NCBI RefSeq assembly: GCF_001191005.1
Contig: NZ_CP012201.1
Coordinates: forward strand, 4,898,001-4,962,000
Source of the DNA: Massilia sp. NR 4-1
GTDB lineage: Bacteria; Pseudomonadota; Gammaproteobacteria; Burkholderiales; Burkholderiaceae_D
DNA: 64,000 nt
Reading direction: 5' to 3'
The notes beneath the pieces are model-generated. The model made no database searches. It worked only from the letters and a program-made list of their open reading frames with translations, and was not told the DNA's origin. Numbering within the stretch: the first letter of the stretch is position 1; each line of letters starts with the position of its first letter. Positions 1-8,122 of this stretch are shown one piece after another. The position numbers and the translations under genes were made by a program.

Positions 1-461
1 TGGCCGAAGTCGACGACCCCTACGAGCGCCACACCCTGGTCAATACGGCGGTCAGCGCCCTGAACGACGCCGGCCTGTCGGCCGAGGCCGAAGCCCTGCT
101 GCAAGCCGAGCTAGCGCGTTCGCATTCGCCCTACTACTTCATGCTGAGCTTGGCCTCCAGCGCCAAGCGCCGCGGCGACACGGCCGGTATGCTGTCCTGC
201 TACGAGCAAGCCTGGCGCGCCGCCACCGGCAGCGCCACCCGTCTGCAATGGGGCGTCACCTACCTGAGCGCAGTGCTCGACAACGCTCCCGGCGACAGCG
301 CGCGCATTGAAACTGCCGCTGCCGGCATCCTGACCGACGTGAACGCCACCGCCGACGCCTTCAGCCAGCGCAATCTGGCCCAGGCCCGCCGCCTGGCCGC
401 CAAGCTCAGCGGCACCTCCCACGCCCCCGCCCTCCAGCAAGCCCTGCGCCCCGCACTCTGA
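1..461 (+). CDS. C-terminal part of a thioredoxin/TPR-like protein (partial)
   Basis: The reading frame is open from base 3 to the TGA at 459-461 and has no start inside the window, so only the last 152 residues are seen. They form a helix-rich, alanine/leucine-rich segment with TPR-like helical pairs (for example ALNDAGLSAEAEALL). The tail resembles the C-terminal helical part of proteobacterial thioredoxin-domain proteins that carry tetratricopeptide repeats. The thioredoxin domain itself is not visible, so that name is inference. A dispersed palindrome follows about 25 bases after the stop and may act as terminator. Confidence 0.45.
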   Translation, partial: AEVDDPYERHTLVNTAVSALNDAGLSAEAEALLQAELARSHSPYYFMLSLASSAKRRGDTAGMLSCYEQAWRAATGSATRLQWGVTYLSAVLDNAPGDSARIETAAAGILTDVNATADAFSQRNLAQARRLAAKLSGTSHAPALQQALRPAL

Positions 462-476
462 TCCACAGCCGAGTCC

Positions 477-533
477 GTGTCCACCTTGGGGTCAGACCCC
501 AAGCGGACGGGACGGCCATCCGGTGGACTCGGC
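477..533. repeat. Dispersed palindromic repeat (GGGGTCAGACCCC type)
   Basis: The core at 486-502 is the palindrome TTGGGGTCAGACCCCAA. It is followed by a GACGGCCATCC motif that recurs near 1488 and 9800. Related copies lie at 9752-9780 and 9934-9970. All sit in gene 3' regions, which suits a REP-like element that also works as a terminator. Confidence 0.6.
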
Positions 534-556
534 TATCCGGGACTTATCTTTTCGGG

Positions 557-970
557 CTACTCGCAACCCATCTGCTTCACACTGGCATAGTTTGTCGCGT
601 GGTCGAGGACAAATGTGCAGCGCCGCGTATGGGCGGGCAAGCTGCGGCTGAGCGTCAGGGAAGTATCGGTGTACGAGCAAATGAGCCACGGCTGACGAAT
701 GCTGCCGAGGTCATAAACCAAGGCTTTGTTCTTGCCTTGCTTGATCTCGCGCGTAGGCATCAGCAGAATCCGGCGTTGTGGCGGCCCTTCGCTGATTTCG
801 GCAATGTGGAAGGGATGCTCCCTTTCGGCGGCGGCATCGAAACCCGTCCATCCGGTGGGAGCCTCAGCTGTCTGTCGCACGACCAGGCCAGAAGGGCATA
901 CGAGTTCCGCGCTCTTTGCTGACAGTGCCATTGCCGCAAGAGAGAAAATCGCCAGAGATGATGTCTTCAT
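557..970 (-). CDS. STY0301-family exported protein, probable partner of the amidase-like gene
   Basis: A 137-aa protein with an N-terminal signal peptide (residues 1-20, hydrophobic core LAIFSLAAMALSA). The mature part has four cysteines (C25, C98, C117, C136) and the pattern PPQRRILLMP then WLICSYTDTSLTL, which I recognise as the STY0301 family of small periplasmic proteins. Its start overlaps the stop of the upstream BPSL0067-family gene by ATGA (967-970), so the two are translationally coupled. A periplasmic protein coupled to a peptidoglycan-amidase-like toxin is what an immunity protein should look like. That role is inferred from position and export signal. Confidence 0.65.
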   Translation of the reverse strand: MKTSSLAIFSLAAMALSAKSAELVCPSGLVVRQTAEAPTGWTGFDAAAEREHPFHIAEISEGPPQRRILLMPTREIKQGKNKALVYDLGSIRQPWLICSYTDTSLTLSRSLPAHTRRCTFVLDHATNYASVKQMGCE

Positions 971-1338
971 TCGATCACCGAATACGCGTCGCCATCGTCG
1001 GAAGGGTTGCCCTGGCCGCCCCGAAAGGCGATGAAGCGTTTGCGGATCAAGCCCTTGGGTACTCTGCGGAATTGCTCAATGACCCAAATGCCGAATTGCT
1101 CCTGGCCCAGATAGAAGGCGGCATGATTGCCGGTGCGCCGGTTCTGGTATCGCCGCTCCTTGAATGTCGCGATGGCGGTACGGGCGGGCAGTGCCATATT
1201 GCCTTTGACGCTGGTTCCCATTTTCCAATGCATGGTGGTGGGGAGGCCTGCGTAATGCTGGACCAATGCGACACACTCATGTGAGCCGACCCATTCCTTG
1301 CCCTCCAGCTTGGCTGCTTGTTCGTATCGGTATGCCAT
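967..1338 (-). CDS. BPSL0067-family putative T6SS peptidoglycan amidase effector
   Basis: A 123-aa protein without signal peptide. It matches the BPSL0067 family: an NlpC/P60-like Cys at C22 in the context SHECVALVQHYAG and a His at H72 in GNHAAFYLG, followed by GIWVIEQF and a C-terminal GDAYSVIE. The Cys-His arrangement is that of papain-like peptidoglycan amidases, and members of this family are regarded as type VI secretion (Tae-like) effectors. The start has a strong ribosome site (GGGAGGAT) 5 bases upstream. The downstream STY0301 gene overlaps it by 4 bases. Cargo status is inference, although a VgrG cassette lies 24 kb away. Confidence 0.7.
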   Translation of the reverse strand: MAYRYEQAAKLEGKEWVGSHECVALVQHYAGLPTTMHWKMGTSVKGNMALPARTAIATFKERRYQNRRTGNHAAFYLGQEQFGIWVIEQFRRVPKGLIRKRFIAFRGGQGNPSDDGDAYSVIE

Positions 1339-1470
1339 GACATCCTCCCGTTCAGAAATAGACGCTTCAGCTTAGTCCGTCCGAACAAGATTGCCTTGGG
1401 GTAACGCAAGACTCTTCTTCCACAACTGGGCCCTCCCTCAGTCTGGTATCCGATGCCCAATAGATAATTT

Positions 1471-1512
1471 AAGGTTCAGTCCGCCGGACGGCCATCCTGC
1501 GGACTGAACCTT
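1471..1512 (-). terminator. Hairpin at the 3' end of the LysR gene
   Basis: A perfect 14-bp inverted repeat, 1471-1484 against 1499-1512, with a 14-base loop. It overlaps the LysR stop codon and is followed on the minus strand by an A/T-rich stretch. The loop carries the GACGGCCATCC motif shared with the dispersed repeats at 477 and 9752. Confidence 0.6.
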
Positions 1513-2407
1513 AGCGCAGCTGCAAGGTGTCGGCCAGCCAGTCGACAAAGACGCGCACGCGGGCCGACAGGTGGCGGCTGTGGGCGTAGACGATGGAGAC
1601 GGGCAGCGGCGCGGCGCGCCAGGCGGGCAGCACTTCTTCCAATTCGCCGCTGGCGAGCAGCGCTTCCATGCCGAGCCGGGGCGCCTGCATCAAGCCCAGG
1701 CCGGCGCGGCAGCTGGCGACATAGGCTTCGGCGCTGCCGACCGAGACGCGGCTGCGCATGGCCACGGTGTGGCTCTGGCCATCGGCGTCGAGGTATTCCC
1801 ATTCCAGGTCGCGCCCGCTTTGGCTGGAGAAGAAATTCACCGCGTAATGCTGCTTGAGATCGGCCAGCGTCTGCGGCCGTCCGTATTGCGCCAGATAGCT
1901 GGGCGCGGCGCAGTTGACCTGTTCCATGGCGCCGATGCGGCGCGCGATCAGGCTGGAGTCGCGCAGGGTGCCGACGCGCACCGCGCAGTCGATGCCTTCG
2001 CCCACCAGGTCGGCAAAGCGGTCGCTGGCGCCCAGCCGGACCTGGATTTCGGGATAGGCGGCAAAAAACGCGGGCAGGGCCGGGATCACGATCAGGTGCG
2101 CAATCCGTTCCGGCAAATCGACGCGCACCACGCCGGCCGGCCGCTTGCCGCTGCCGAGGAAGAGGGCGTTCACCTCCTCCAGCTCGTTGAGCAGGGCGCG
2201 GCAGCGCTCCAGATACACCACGCCCTCCACCGTCAGGCTGACCTTGCGCGTGGTCCGCTGCAGCAGGCGCACGCCGAGCTGCTGTTCGATGGCCTGCACG
2301 GCATTGGTCACGGTCGGACGCGGCAGGCCGAGCTGTTCGGCCGCCTGGGTGAAGCTCTTGCTGTCGGCCACGGCCTGGAAAATCTGCATGCTGCGGAACT
2401 GGTCCAT
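1511..2407 (-). CDS. LysR-family transcriptional regulator
   Basis: A 298-aa protein with an N-terminal winged helix-turn-helix (residues 1-60, AAEQLGLPRPTVTNAV) and a C-terminal LysR substrate-binding domain (about 90-290). It belongs to the CrgA/PA-type LysR group that starts MDQFRSMQIFQAVADSKSF. I placed the start at the ATG at 2407; the open frame runs far upstream, but that part is antisense to the reductase gene and lacks family similarity. It is divergent from the aldo/keto reductase at 2507, the usual arrangement for a LysR regulator and its target. Inducer unknown. Confidence 0.9.
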   Translation of the reverse strand: MDQFRSMQIFQAVADSKSFTQAAEQLGLPRPTVTNAVQAIEQQLGVRLLQRTTRKVSLTVEGVVYLERCRALLNELEEVNALFLGSGKRPAGVVRVDLPERIAHLIVIPALPAFFAAYPEIQVRLGASDRFADLVGEGIDCAVRVGTLRDSSLIARRIGAMEQVNCAAPSYLAQYGRPQTLADLKQHYAVNFFSSQSGRDLEWEYLDADGQSHTVAMRSRVSVGSAEAYVASCRAGLGLMQAPRLGMEALLASGELEEVLPAWRAAPLPVSIVYAHSRHLSARVRVFVDWLADTLQLR

Positions 2408-2506
2408 TGTTATTTTTAGCCGAATAAAGATGTAGGAATTTGTGTATTTATTACTCGAATTCAGAATAGCACAATGGCTGCACCTCAACCCTTCCGGAGA
2501 TCCGCA
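2408..2506. promoter_or_regulatory. Divergent control region between lysR and aldo/keto reductase
   Basis: A 99-bp AT-rich gap between two divergent starts in otherwise GC-rich DNA. It contains ATTTATTACTCGAAT-like sequence that could hold a T-N11-A LysR box, but no single operator can be fixed by eye. Confidence 0.35.
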
Positions 2507-3505
2507 ATGCAAACCCGCCAACTCGGCCACACCGGCCCGCGCACCGCCCAACTCGGCCTGGGCCTGATGGGCATGTCCGACCTGTATGGCCCGGCCGACC
2601 GCGCCGAAAGCCTGGCCACCATCCACGCCGCACTGGAGGCCGGCGTGACCCTGCTCGACACCGGCGACTTCTATGGCATGGGCCACAATGAACTCCTGCT
2701 GGGTGAAGCCCTGCGCGGCGGCCGACGCGAGCAAGCCCTGGTCAGCGTCAAATTCGGTGCCCTGCGCGATCCGGCTGGCGGCTGGAGCGGCTACGACGCC
2801 CGTCCCGCCGCGGTGAAGAATTTCGCCGCCTATTCGCTGCAGCGCCTGGGCCTGGAGCACATCGATATCTACCGTCCCGCCCGCCTCGATCCGCAGGTGC
2901 CGATCGAAGACACCGTGGGCGCCATTGCCGACCTCGTCCAGCAAGGCTATGTGAAGCATATCGGCCTGTCCGAAGTGGGCGCCGAAACCCTGCGCCGCGC
3001 CCATGCCGTGCACCCGATCAGCGATTTGCAGATCGAATACTCGATGATTTCGCGCGGCATCGAAAACGGCGTGCTGCAGACGGCGCGCGAGCTCGGTATC
3101 GGCATCACGGCCTATGGCGTGCTGTCGCGTGGCCTGATCTCGGGCCACTGGAGCGCCCAGCGCGCGGGCGAGGCCGATTTCCGCGGCCAGTACAGCCCGC
3201 GGTTCCAGGGCGCGAACTTGGCGCATAACCTGGCCCTGGTCGAACGCGTGCGCCAGGTGGCCGACAGCCTGGGCATCTCGGTGGCGCAGCTGGCGATTGC
3301 CTGGGTGCTGGCGCAGGGCCAGGACATCGTGGCCCTGGTCGGCGCGCGCAGCCGCCAGCGCCTGCAAGAGGCGCTGGGCGCGGACCAGGTGGCGCTGAGC
3401 GCGGCCGACCTGGCCCGCCTGGAGGAAGTGCTGCCGGCCGGCGCGGCGGCGGGGGACCGGTATAACAGCTATTTGACGGTAGATTTGGACAGCGAAAAGC
3501 AATAA
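2507..3505 (+). CDS. Aldo/keto reductase
   Basis: A 332-aa NADPH-dependent oxidoreductase of the aldo/keto reductase fold. Visible catalytic residues are D51 and Y56 (LLDTGDFYG) and K82 (VSVKFG). The fourth, usually His in a YYQHRVDP-like strand, is replaced: the sequence reads IDIYRPARLDP. The same replacement occurs in a subgroup of bacterial members, so the enzyme may still be active. The start at 2507 is preferred over 2474 because GGAG lies just upstream of it and family similarity begins at MQTRQLG. Probably controlled by the divergent LysR regulator. Substrate unknown. Confidence 0.88.
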   Translation: MQTRQLGHTGPRTAQLGLGLMGMSDLYGPADRAESLATIHAALEAGVTLLDTGDFYGMGHNELLLGEALRGGRREQALVSVKFGALRDPAGGWSGYDARPAAVKNFAAYSLQRLGLEHIDIYRPARLDPQVPIEDTVGAIADLVQQGYVKHIGLSEVGAETLRRAHAVHPISDLQIEYSMISRGIENGVLQTARELGIGITAYGVLSRGLISGHWSAQRAGEADFRGQYSPRFQGANLAHNLALVERVRQVADSLGISVAQLAIAWVLAQGQDIVALVGARSRQRLQEALGADQVALSAADLARLEEVLPAGAAAGDRYNSYLTVDLDSEKQ

Positions 3506-3648
3506 GCGGTCCGGCCGGCCGCTTCGTCCGCAGCGGCTGGGACCAGAGTTGGCGGCATGCCGCTGCCGCGCGGCTCCAGCCCGTGGCCTGGGACGGGACA
3601 GGCATTCATGCCACGCTTGCGGCGATGCTTAGCCCGTGTTTGTCCCGT

Positions 3649-3670
3649 CCCGCGCACCAGAATGCGCGGG
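3649..3670 (-). terminator. Hairpin after the VCBS-repeat gene
   Basis: An 8-bp perfect stem (CCCGCGCA/TGCGCGGG) with a 6-base loop, just beyond the stop of the minus-strand gene at 3676. No T-run follows, so termination is only suggested. Confidence 0.35.
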
Positions 3671-3675
3671 TGGGC

Positions 3676-4287
3676 TTACCAGCCATTACCGATCTGCACC
3701 CGCGCCGCGCCGCTGTAGCCGCGCTTGCTTTCACCGGGATAGAGCCACAAATTGCCGCTGACGTTCTCGCGGGTGAGGATGTCCTGATGGCCGTCGTGGT
3801 CCCAGTCCGCCAAGCCGAAGGCGGTATACCCATTCCAGCCGTTGCCGATCTGCACCCGTGGCGCGCTGCTGTAGCCGCGTTTGCTCTCGCCGGGGTAGAG
3901 CCACAAATTGCCGCTGGCATTTTCCCGCACCACGATATCCTGATGGCCGTCGTGGTCCCAGTCCGCCACCCCGAAGAAGCTGTAGCCGTTCCAGCCGTTG
4001 CCGATCTGCACCCGTGGCGCGCTGCTATAGCCGCGCTTGCTCTCGCCGGGATAGAGCCATAAATTGCCGCTCGCATTCTCTTGGGTAATGATATCCGCGT
4101 GGCCATCACCATCCCAGTCCGCCAGCCCGAAGAAGCTGTAGCTGTTCCAGCCATTGCCGATTTTGACCCGCGGCGTACCGCTGTAGCCGCGCCGGCTCTC
4201 GCCCGGGTAGAGCCATAAATTACCGTTCGCATTCTCGCGGGTCACGATGTCCTGGTGGCCATCGCTGTCCCAATCGGCCAGGCCGAA
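3676..4287 (-). repeat. Four tandem 156-bp coding repeats
   Basis: The same 156-bp unit recurs (compare GATCTGCACCC at 3691 and 3847). It encodes the VCBS-like blades, and the near-identity of units at DNA level suggests recent duplication or gene conversion. Confidence 0.7.
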
Positions 4288-4509
4288 GCTGGCATACCGT
4301 CCGCTGGCGTCCTGCGCGGCGACCATTGACGGTATGGCGCAGCCCAGCATGACTGCCGAAATGCCGGCCCTCCACACGGGTGGAACAAGTGCTGCAAATT
4401 GATGGCGGAGCTGCGTGGCCGCAGGCTGCGGGCGCGCTCCGGATGGGGCCATGAAACCCTGTTTCAGGGTACGTAAGATCCGGGTAAACCGCGTGCTTAT
4501 GGCTTGCAT
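3676..4509 (-). CDS. VCBS/FG-GAP-like repeat protein, exported
   Basis: A 277-aa protein. Residues 48-66 form a hydrophobic export segment ending near VAAQDA. From residue 75 the mature part is almost entirely four tandem repeats of 52 residues (the last 47), each beginning FG(L/V)ADWD.DGH.DI and ending RVQIGNGW. The D.D.DG.DI loop is the calcium-binding signature of FG-GAP/VCBS beta-propeller blades, so a secreted or surface carbohydrate- or protein-binding role is plausible. The start at 4509 has AAAGGACG upstream; the longer frame to 4563 has no such signal. The gene stands alone between convergent and divergent neighbours. Confidence 0.75.
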   Translation of the reverse strand: MQAISTRFTRILRTLKQGFMAPSGARPQPAATQLRHQFAALVPPVWRAGISAVMLGCAIPSMVAAQDASGRYASFGLADWDSDGHQDIVTRENANGNLWLYPGESRRGYSGTPRVKIGNGWNSYSFFGLADWDGDGHADIITQENASGNLWLYPGESKRGYSSAPRVQIGNGWNGYSFFGVADWDHDGHQDIVVRENASGNLWLYPGESKRGYSSAPRVQIGNGWNGYTAFGLADWDHDGHQDILTRENVSGNLWLYPGESKRGYSGAARVQIGNGW

Positions 4510-4724
4510 GGTGTTCGTCCTTTCATGGTTGGGTCGCGGCGGGGGAAGCGCCTGACGCACCAACTATAGAAGGGCGCATCATAGAAATCGCTTACAAATT
4601 GGGCAATTGACTATGCGCCCGCAAAAAGCCGGCCGCTGGCAGACGCAGGCCGGCCGCATTGCAAAAAGACGACATATGGTTCTTGGAACAAGGTCACACT
4701 CAAAGCATGTGATCTCCAAACTCT

Positions 4725-7196
4725 ATGGGCTTTGCCATGAAACCTACGCTGACCAATACGATGCCGGTGCCCGCGAAGCTGGCGCGTCCCTCCGCGCCGC
4801 GGGTCTTCCGGCGCGCCCGGCTACACGCCGCCATCGATGCTTGCTTGCAGCAAGCGCGCGTTCTCTGGATTGCCGCGCCGCCGGGGGCCGGCAAGACCTT
4901 GCTCGCGGTGAGCTGGCTCGACGAGAGAAAATGCCCCTGCCTGTGGTATCAGATCGACGCCGGCGACAAGGACTTGGCCACCTTCTTCCACTATCTGGGC
5001 ATGGCGGCGCAGCAGTTTGTGCCCGGCGCCGCCAATCCCTTGCCGCACTTCACCACCGAGTACCTGGCGGACCCGGAAACGTTTGCGCGCCGCTACTTCG
5101 AGCGGCTTGGCGCCTTGTTGCCGGCCCGCTGCGTCATCGTATTCGACGACTTGCATGAGCAAGCCAGCCCCAGCCTGTTTAATCAAGTCCTGGCGAAGGG
5201 GCTGGAACATTTGCCGCCAGAGGTGCAAGTGCTTTGCCTCAGCCGCGTGGAGATGCCGCCGCCGCTGGCCCGGCTCTGCCTCACCGCGCGCCTGGCCCGC
5301 CTGCCCGCGCAAAGCCTGGAGCTGAGCGAGGCGGAATCGTTTGGCATTGCCGCGTTGCACGGCACGCCCATGGACCAGGCCGGGCCGCTCCACCGGGCGG
5401 TGCATGGTTGGGCGGCGGGCCTGGTTTTGCTGGCCAGCCGGCGGCGGGAATGCCCTGCCATGCCGCTGGCGCTGGCTGCCGAGCAGCATGTGCTGTTCTC
5501 CTATTTTTCGCATGAGGTGCTGCGGCACTTCAGTCCCGGCGAATGCAGTTTTCTCGTGCAGTGTGCCTTGCTGCCGACCATATACCCGGACGACGCGGTG
5601 CAACTGACGGGTTATGCGCGTGCCGGCAAGCTGCTGAGTACATTGCAGAGCCAGAATTACTTCACCTACCAACGGCAGGCCGCCGAGGGCGGATATGAGT
5701 TTCATCCCATGTTTCGCGATTGTCTCTTGCTGCGTCTGCCGCAAATCATTGCGGCAGACCGGTGTCTGGCGCTGAAGCGCAAGGCCGCGCGCATCCTGGC
5801 GGCAAGAGGCGAGGTGGCCGCCAGCATCGAGCTGCTGCGCAGCATCGGCGACTGGGAAAGGCTGAGCGAGCTAGCGATCAGCAAGGCGGCCGGCATGGTG
5901 GCACAGGGGCGGACGCGGACTTTGGCGGTCTGGCTCGAAGATGCGTTCCTGCACCTGGCCCAAGAGAAGCCGTGGCTCCATTACTGGCTCGGCATCTGCC
6001 ATTTGCCGGTGGATGTCTTGCAGGCACGCGTCCATTTGGAAGCGGCGTTGACCTTGTTCCAGCAAGAAAACGCGGCCGGTCCGCTGCATTTGGCATGGGC
6101 GGCGCTGATTGACAGTTTTGTCTTCAGCGGCGACGAACTGGCGCGGCTGGACGCCTGGCTGGACCGCTATCCCAGCTTGCCCGGGCAGGACCAGGGCACC
6201 GCCGAAATGGCCAGCGCGATGTTCAGCTATATTGGCGCCATGGCCTACCGGCGCCCCGGAGATCCCGGCTTGCCCAAGTACGCCGCCCTTGCCGAACAAT
6301 TGCTGGAGCGTGAAGCGGTGCTGGAGCGCAAGCTGGCCCATGGGGCTATTTTGCTGTCCTACCATCTGCACCGCGGCGATATCCTGTGCGCCGAGCGCTT
6401 GCTGCAGGCCCTGCCGCATGACCGGGCCGATGGATATCCCAGTCCGCTGGTGCACATCCGCTGGCAGACCTTGAAGGCATTGCAGGCGACCATCACCGGC
6501 GCGCATGAGGCGGCCACCACCTTCGCGCAAGCGGGATTGCGCCTGGCCGAGACGTCCGGCATCAGCTATTTCAACTTGCGCCTGATGTGGTTCTGTATCG
6601 TCGCCTGCCTTCACTCCGGCAAGCTGGGCGAGGCGCGCTCCCTGGCCGACCGCATCGCCGCCGCCTTGCCGCCGCGGGCCAATGTATTCGCCAGCCTGTA
6701 CTATTCGGCGTCCCTGGGCGTGTCGCTGCAGGAGGGCGATTTTGCCCGGGCGATTGCCGACGGACAGCGCTCGATTGAGTTTGCCCAAGCGTCGGGGGTG
6801 CCGGATCGCATCGTGCTTGCCATGGCCTATGCGGCCTACGCGCGGGCCAAGGCCGGCGATGCATGCGCCGCCATGCGCGAAATGGCGGCGACCCGTGCCG
6901 TCGAATGCCAGGTGGCCATTCCGATGACCGGCTATGTGTGCGGTTTTTTGGAGTCGAGCATGCTTTTGCAGCATGGCCATCGGCCAGCAAGTGGGCATTG
7001 CAATGGTCCCGCTGTGCTGCGACAAGCGGGACGTCGCGCAACTTTATCTGCTGGCGCTGGAGGAGGGCATAGCGCGCGACCATGTGTGCCGTCTCATCAA
7101 GCAGAGCGGGCTGGCAGCGGCTGGCGGCGCGGTGTCGCCGCACTGGCCTTGGCCGATTCGCCTGCAGACCTTGGGGCATGTGCGGATCGAGTGTGA
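4725..7196 (+). CDS. MalT/LuxR-type ATPase regulator, N-terminal part (frameshifted)
   Basis: An STAND-type NTPase with Walker A APPGAGKT (about residues 50-57) and VIVFDDLHE as Walker B, followed by TPR-like helical repeats to about residue 745. This is the architecture of MalT-like regulators. The family-like sequence stops at LESSMLLQHG (about base 6978). The last 70 or so residues of this frame are an out-of-frame translation of the next segment. The following reading frame (6934-7947) supplies the expected continuation, ending in a BTAD domain. The two were probably one regulator of roughly 1070 residues, broken by a small deletion or frameshift. No good ribosome site precedes 4725; ATG 4737 is an alternative. 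Confidence 0.7.
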   Translation: MGFAMKPTLTNTMPVPAKLARPSAPRVFRRARLHAAIDACLQQARVLWIAAPPGAGKTLLAVSWLDERKCPCLWYQIDAGDKDLATFFHYLGMAAQQFVPGAANPLPHFTTEYLADPETFARRYFERLGALLPARCVIVFDDLHEQASPSLFNQVLAKGLEHLPPEVQVLCLSRVEMPPPLARLCLTARLARLPAQSLELSEAESFGIAALHGTPMDQAGPLHRAVHGWAAGLVLLASRRRECPAMPLALAAEQHVLFSYFSHEVLRHFSPGECSFLVQCALLPTIYPDDAVQLTGYARAGKLLSTLQSQNYFTYQRQAAEGGYEFHPMFRDCLLLRLPQIIAADRCLALKRKAARILAARGEVAASIELLRSIGDWERLSELAISKAAGMVAQGRTRTLAVWLEDAFLHLAQEKPWLHYWLGICHLPVDVLQARVHLEAALTLFQQENAAGPLHLAWAALIDSFVFSGDELARLDAWLDRYPSLPGQDQGTAEMASAMFSYIGAMAYRRPGDPGLPKYAALAEQLLEREAVLERKLAHGAILLSYHLHRGDILCAERLLQALPHDRADGYPSPLVHIRWQTLKALQATITGAHEAATTFAQAGLRLAETSGISYFNLRLMWFCIVACLHSGKLGEARSLADRIAAALPPRANVFASLYYSASLGVSLQEGDFARAIADGQRSIEFAQASGVPDRIVLAMAYAAYARAKAGDACAAMREMAATRAVECQVAIPMTGYVCGFLESSMLLQHGHRPASGHCNGPAVLRQAGRRATLSAGAGGGHSARPCVPSHQAERAGSGWRRGVAALALADSPADLGACADRV

Positions 7197-7947
7197 CGGC
7201 GCGCCCATTCCGACCAAGCGCAAGCAAAGCCGCAAGCCCCTGGATATGCTGCACCTGCTGGCCATTGCCGGTGAACGGGGCATGCCGGTAGCCCATATCT
7301 GCATGGCGCTCTGGCCCGATAGCGATGGCGATGCCGCCCGCAAGTCCTTCGACAATACCTTGCATCGTCTGCGCAAGCTGTTGGGCGGCGAGCGCCACGT
7401 GCTGCTGCATTCCGGCAATCTCAGCCTGAACCACGGCACTTGCTGGACGGACTTGGCGGCGCTCAATGCTTGCATGCTTGAATCGGCAGCGCTCGACAAA
7501 GCCTGCACGGTGGCGCAGTTGACGGGCTTGGCGGAACGGGTGCTGGGACTCTGCCAAGGTGAGCTCTTACCTGGGCGAAATGATTTGCCGGAAGTACTGA
7601 GCGCACGCGATCGTATCCGCAGCAAGTTCTTGCGTTTGATGCTGAGCCTAGGGAGCAAGCTGGAGCACGCGGGCGAGCAGAACGAGGCGATGCTGCTGTA
7701 CCAGTGCCTGATTGAACAGCAACCGCTGGCGGAGGAAGCCTACCGCAGCCTGATCCGTTGCCATCTGGCCCTGGGCCACCGTGCCGAAGCGTTTGAAATT
7801 TACCGGCGCTGCCGCCACCACTTGTCCGTGGTGCTGAACCTGGCGCCATCGTCCGAGACGGAGGTGCTGGTCGCCCCCCTGCGCGCATTGCAAGCGGCTG
7901 CCAGCATGCGTCCGCCGGGTCCGCGGGCGCAAGGCAGTGCACCCTGA
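6934..7947 (+). CDS. BTAD-domain C-terminal part of the split regulator
   Basis: Real similarity begins about base 6976 (AIGQQVGIAMV). It continues through a winged-helix-like DNA-binding segment (LGHVRIECDG to LHRLRKLLGG) and a bacterial transcriptional activation (BTAD) helical domain (LCQGELLPG to YRRCRHHL). The winged-helix plus BTAD combination is that of SARP/AfsR-like activators and is often fused to MalT-type ATPases. With the upstream frame it would form one protein. The ATG at 6934 lies inside the overlap and has no ribosome site, so separate translation is doubtful. A terminator follows at 8015. Confidence 0.65.
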   Translation: MCAVFWSRACFCSMAIGQQVGIAMVPLCCDKRDVAQLYLLALEEGIARDHVCRLIKQSGLAAAGGAVSPHWPWPIRLQTLGHVRIECDGAPIPTKRKQSRKPLDMLHLLAIAGERGMPVAHICMALWPDSDGDAARKSFDNTLHRLRKLLGGERHVLLHSGNLSLNHGTCWTDLAALNACMLESAALDKACTVAQLTGLAERVLGLCQGELLPGRNDLPEVLSARDRIRSKFLRLMLSLGSKLEHAGEQNEAMLLYQCLIEQQPLAEEAYRSLIRCHLALGHRAEAFEIYRRCRHHLSVVLNLAPSSETEVLVAPLRALQAAASMRPPGPRAQGSAP

Positions 7948-8014
7948 GTAATATAGCCGTTTAAGTATGATTATTTAATTGTTTTTCAGCAATTTACACA
8001 CATTGTTGCATCCA

Positions 8015-8050
8015 GGCCGCACCGGCTTTGCCGTGCGGCCATTTTATTTC
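8015..8050 (+). terminator. Rho-independent terminator
   Basis: A GC-rich hairpin (GGCCGCAC ... GTGCGGCC, with a further inner GGC/GCC) followed by ATTTTATTTC. It ends the split regulator and lies about 70 bases before the chemoreceptor start. Confidence 0.75.
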
Positions 8051-8122
8051 CGTTCGGAATCGAACGCGGTTATTCTTGGCCTCCAGTACCAAAACAAACC
8101 TTTCTGGTATCAGGAGACTCAG

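Noticed and set aside
2408..3502. N-terminal extension of the LysR frame to 663 residues
   Set aside because: The extension is antisense to the aldo/keto reductase; LysR proteins begin with the helix-turn-helix at 2407.
3676..4287. Tandem repeats considered as a CRISPR array
   Set aside because: The 156-bp units are continuous coding repeats with no spacers and keep one reading frame.
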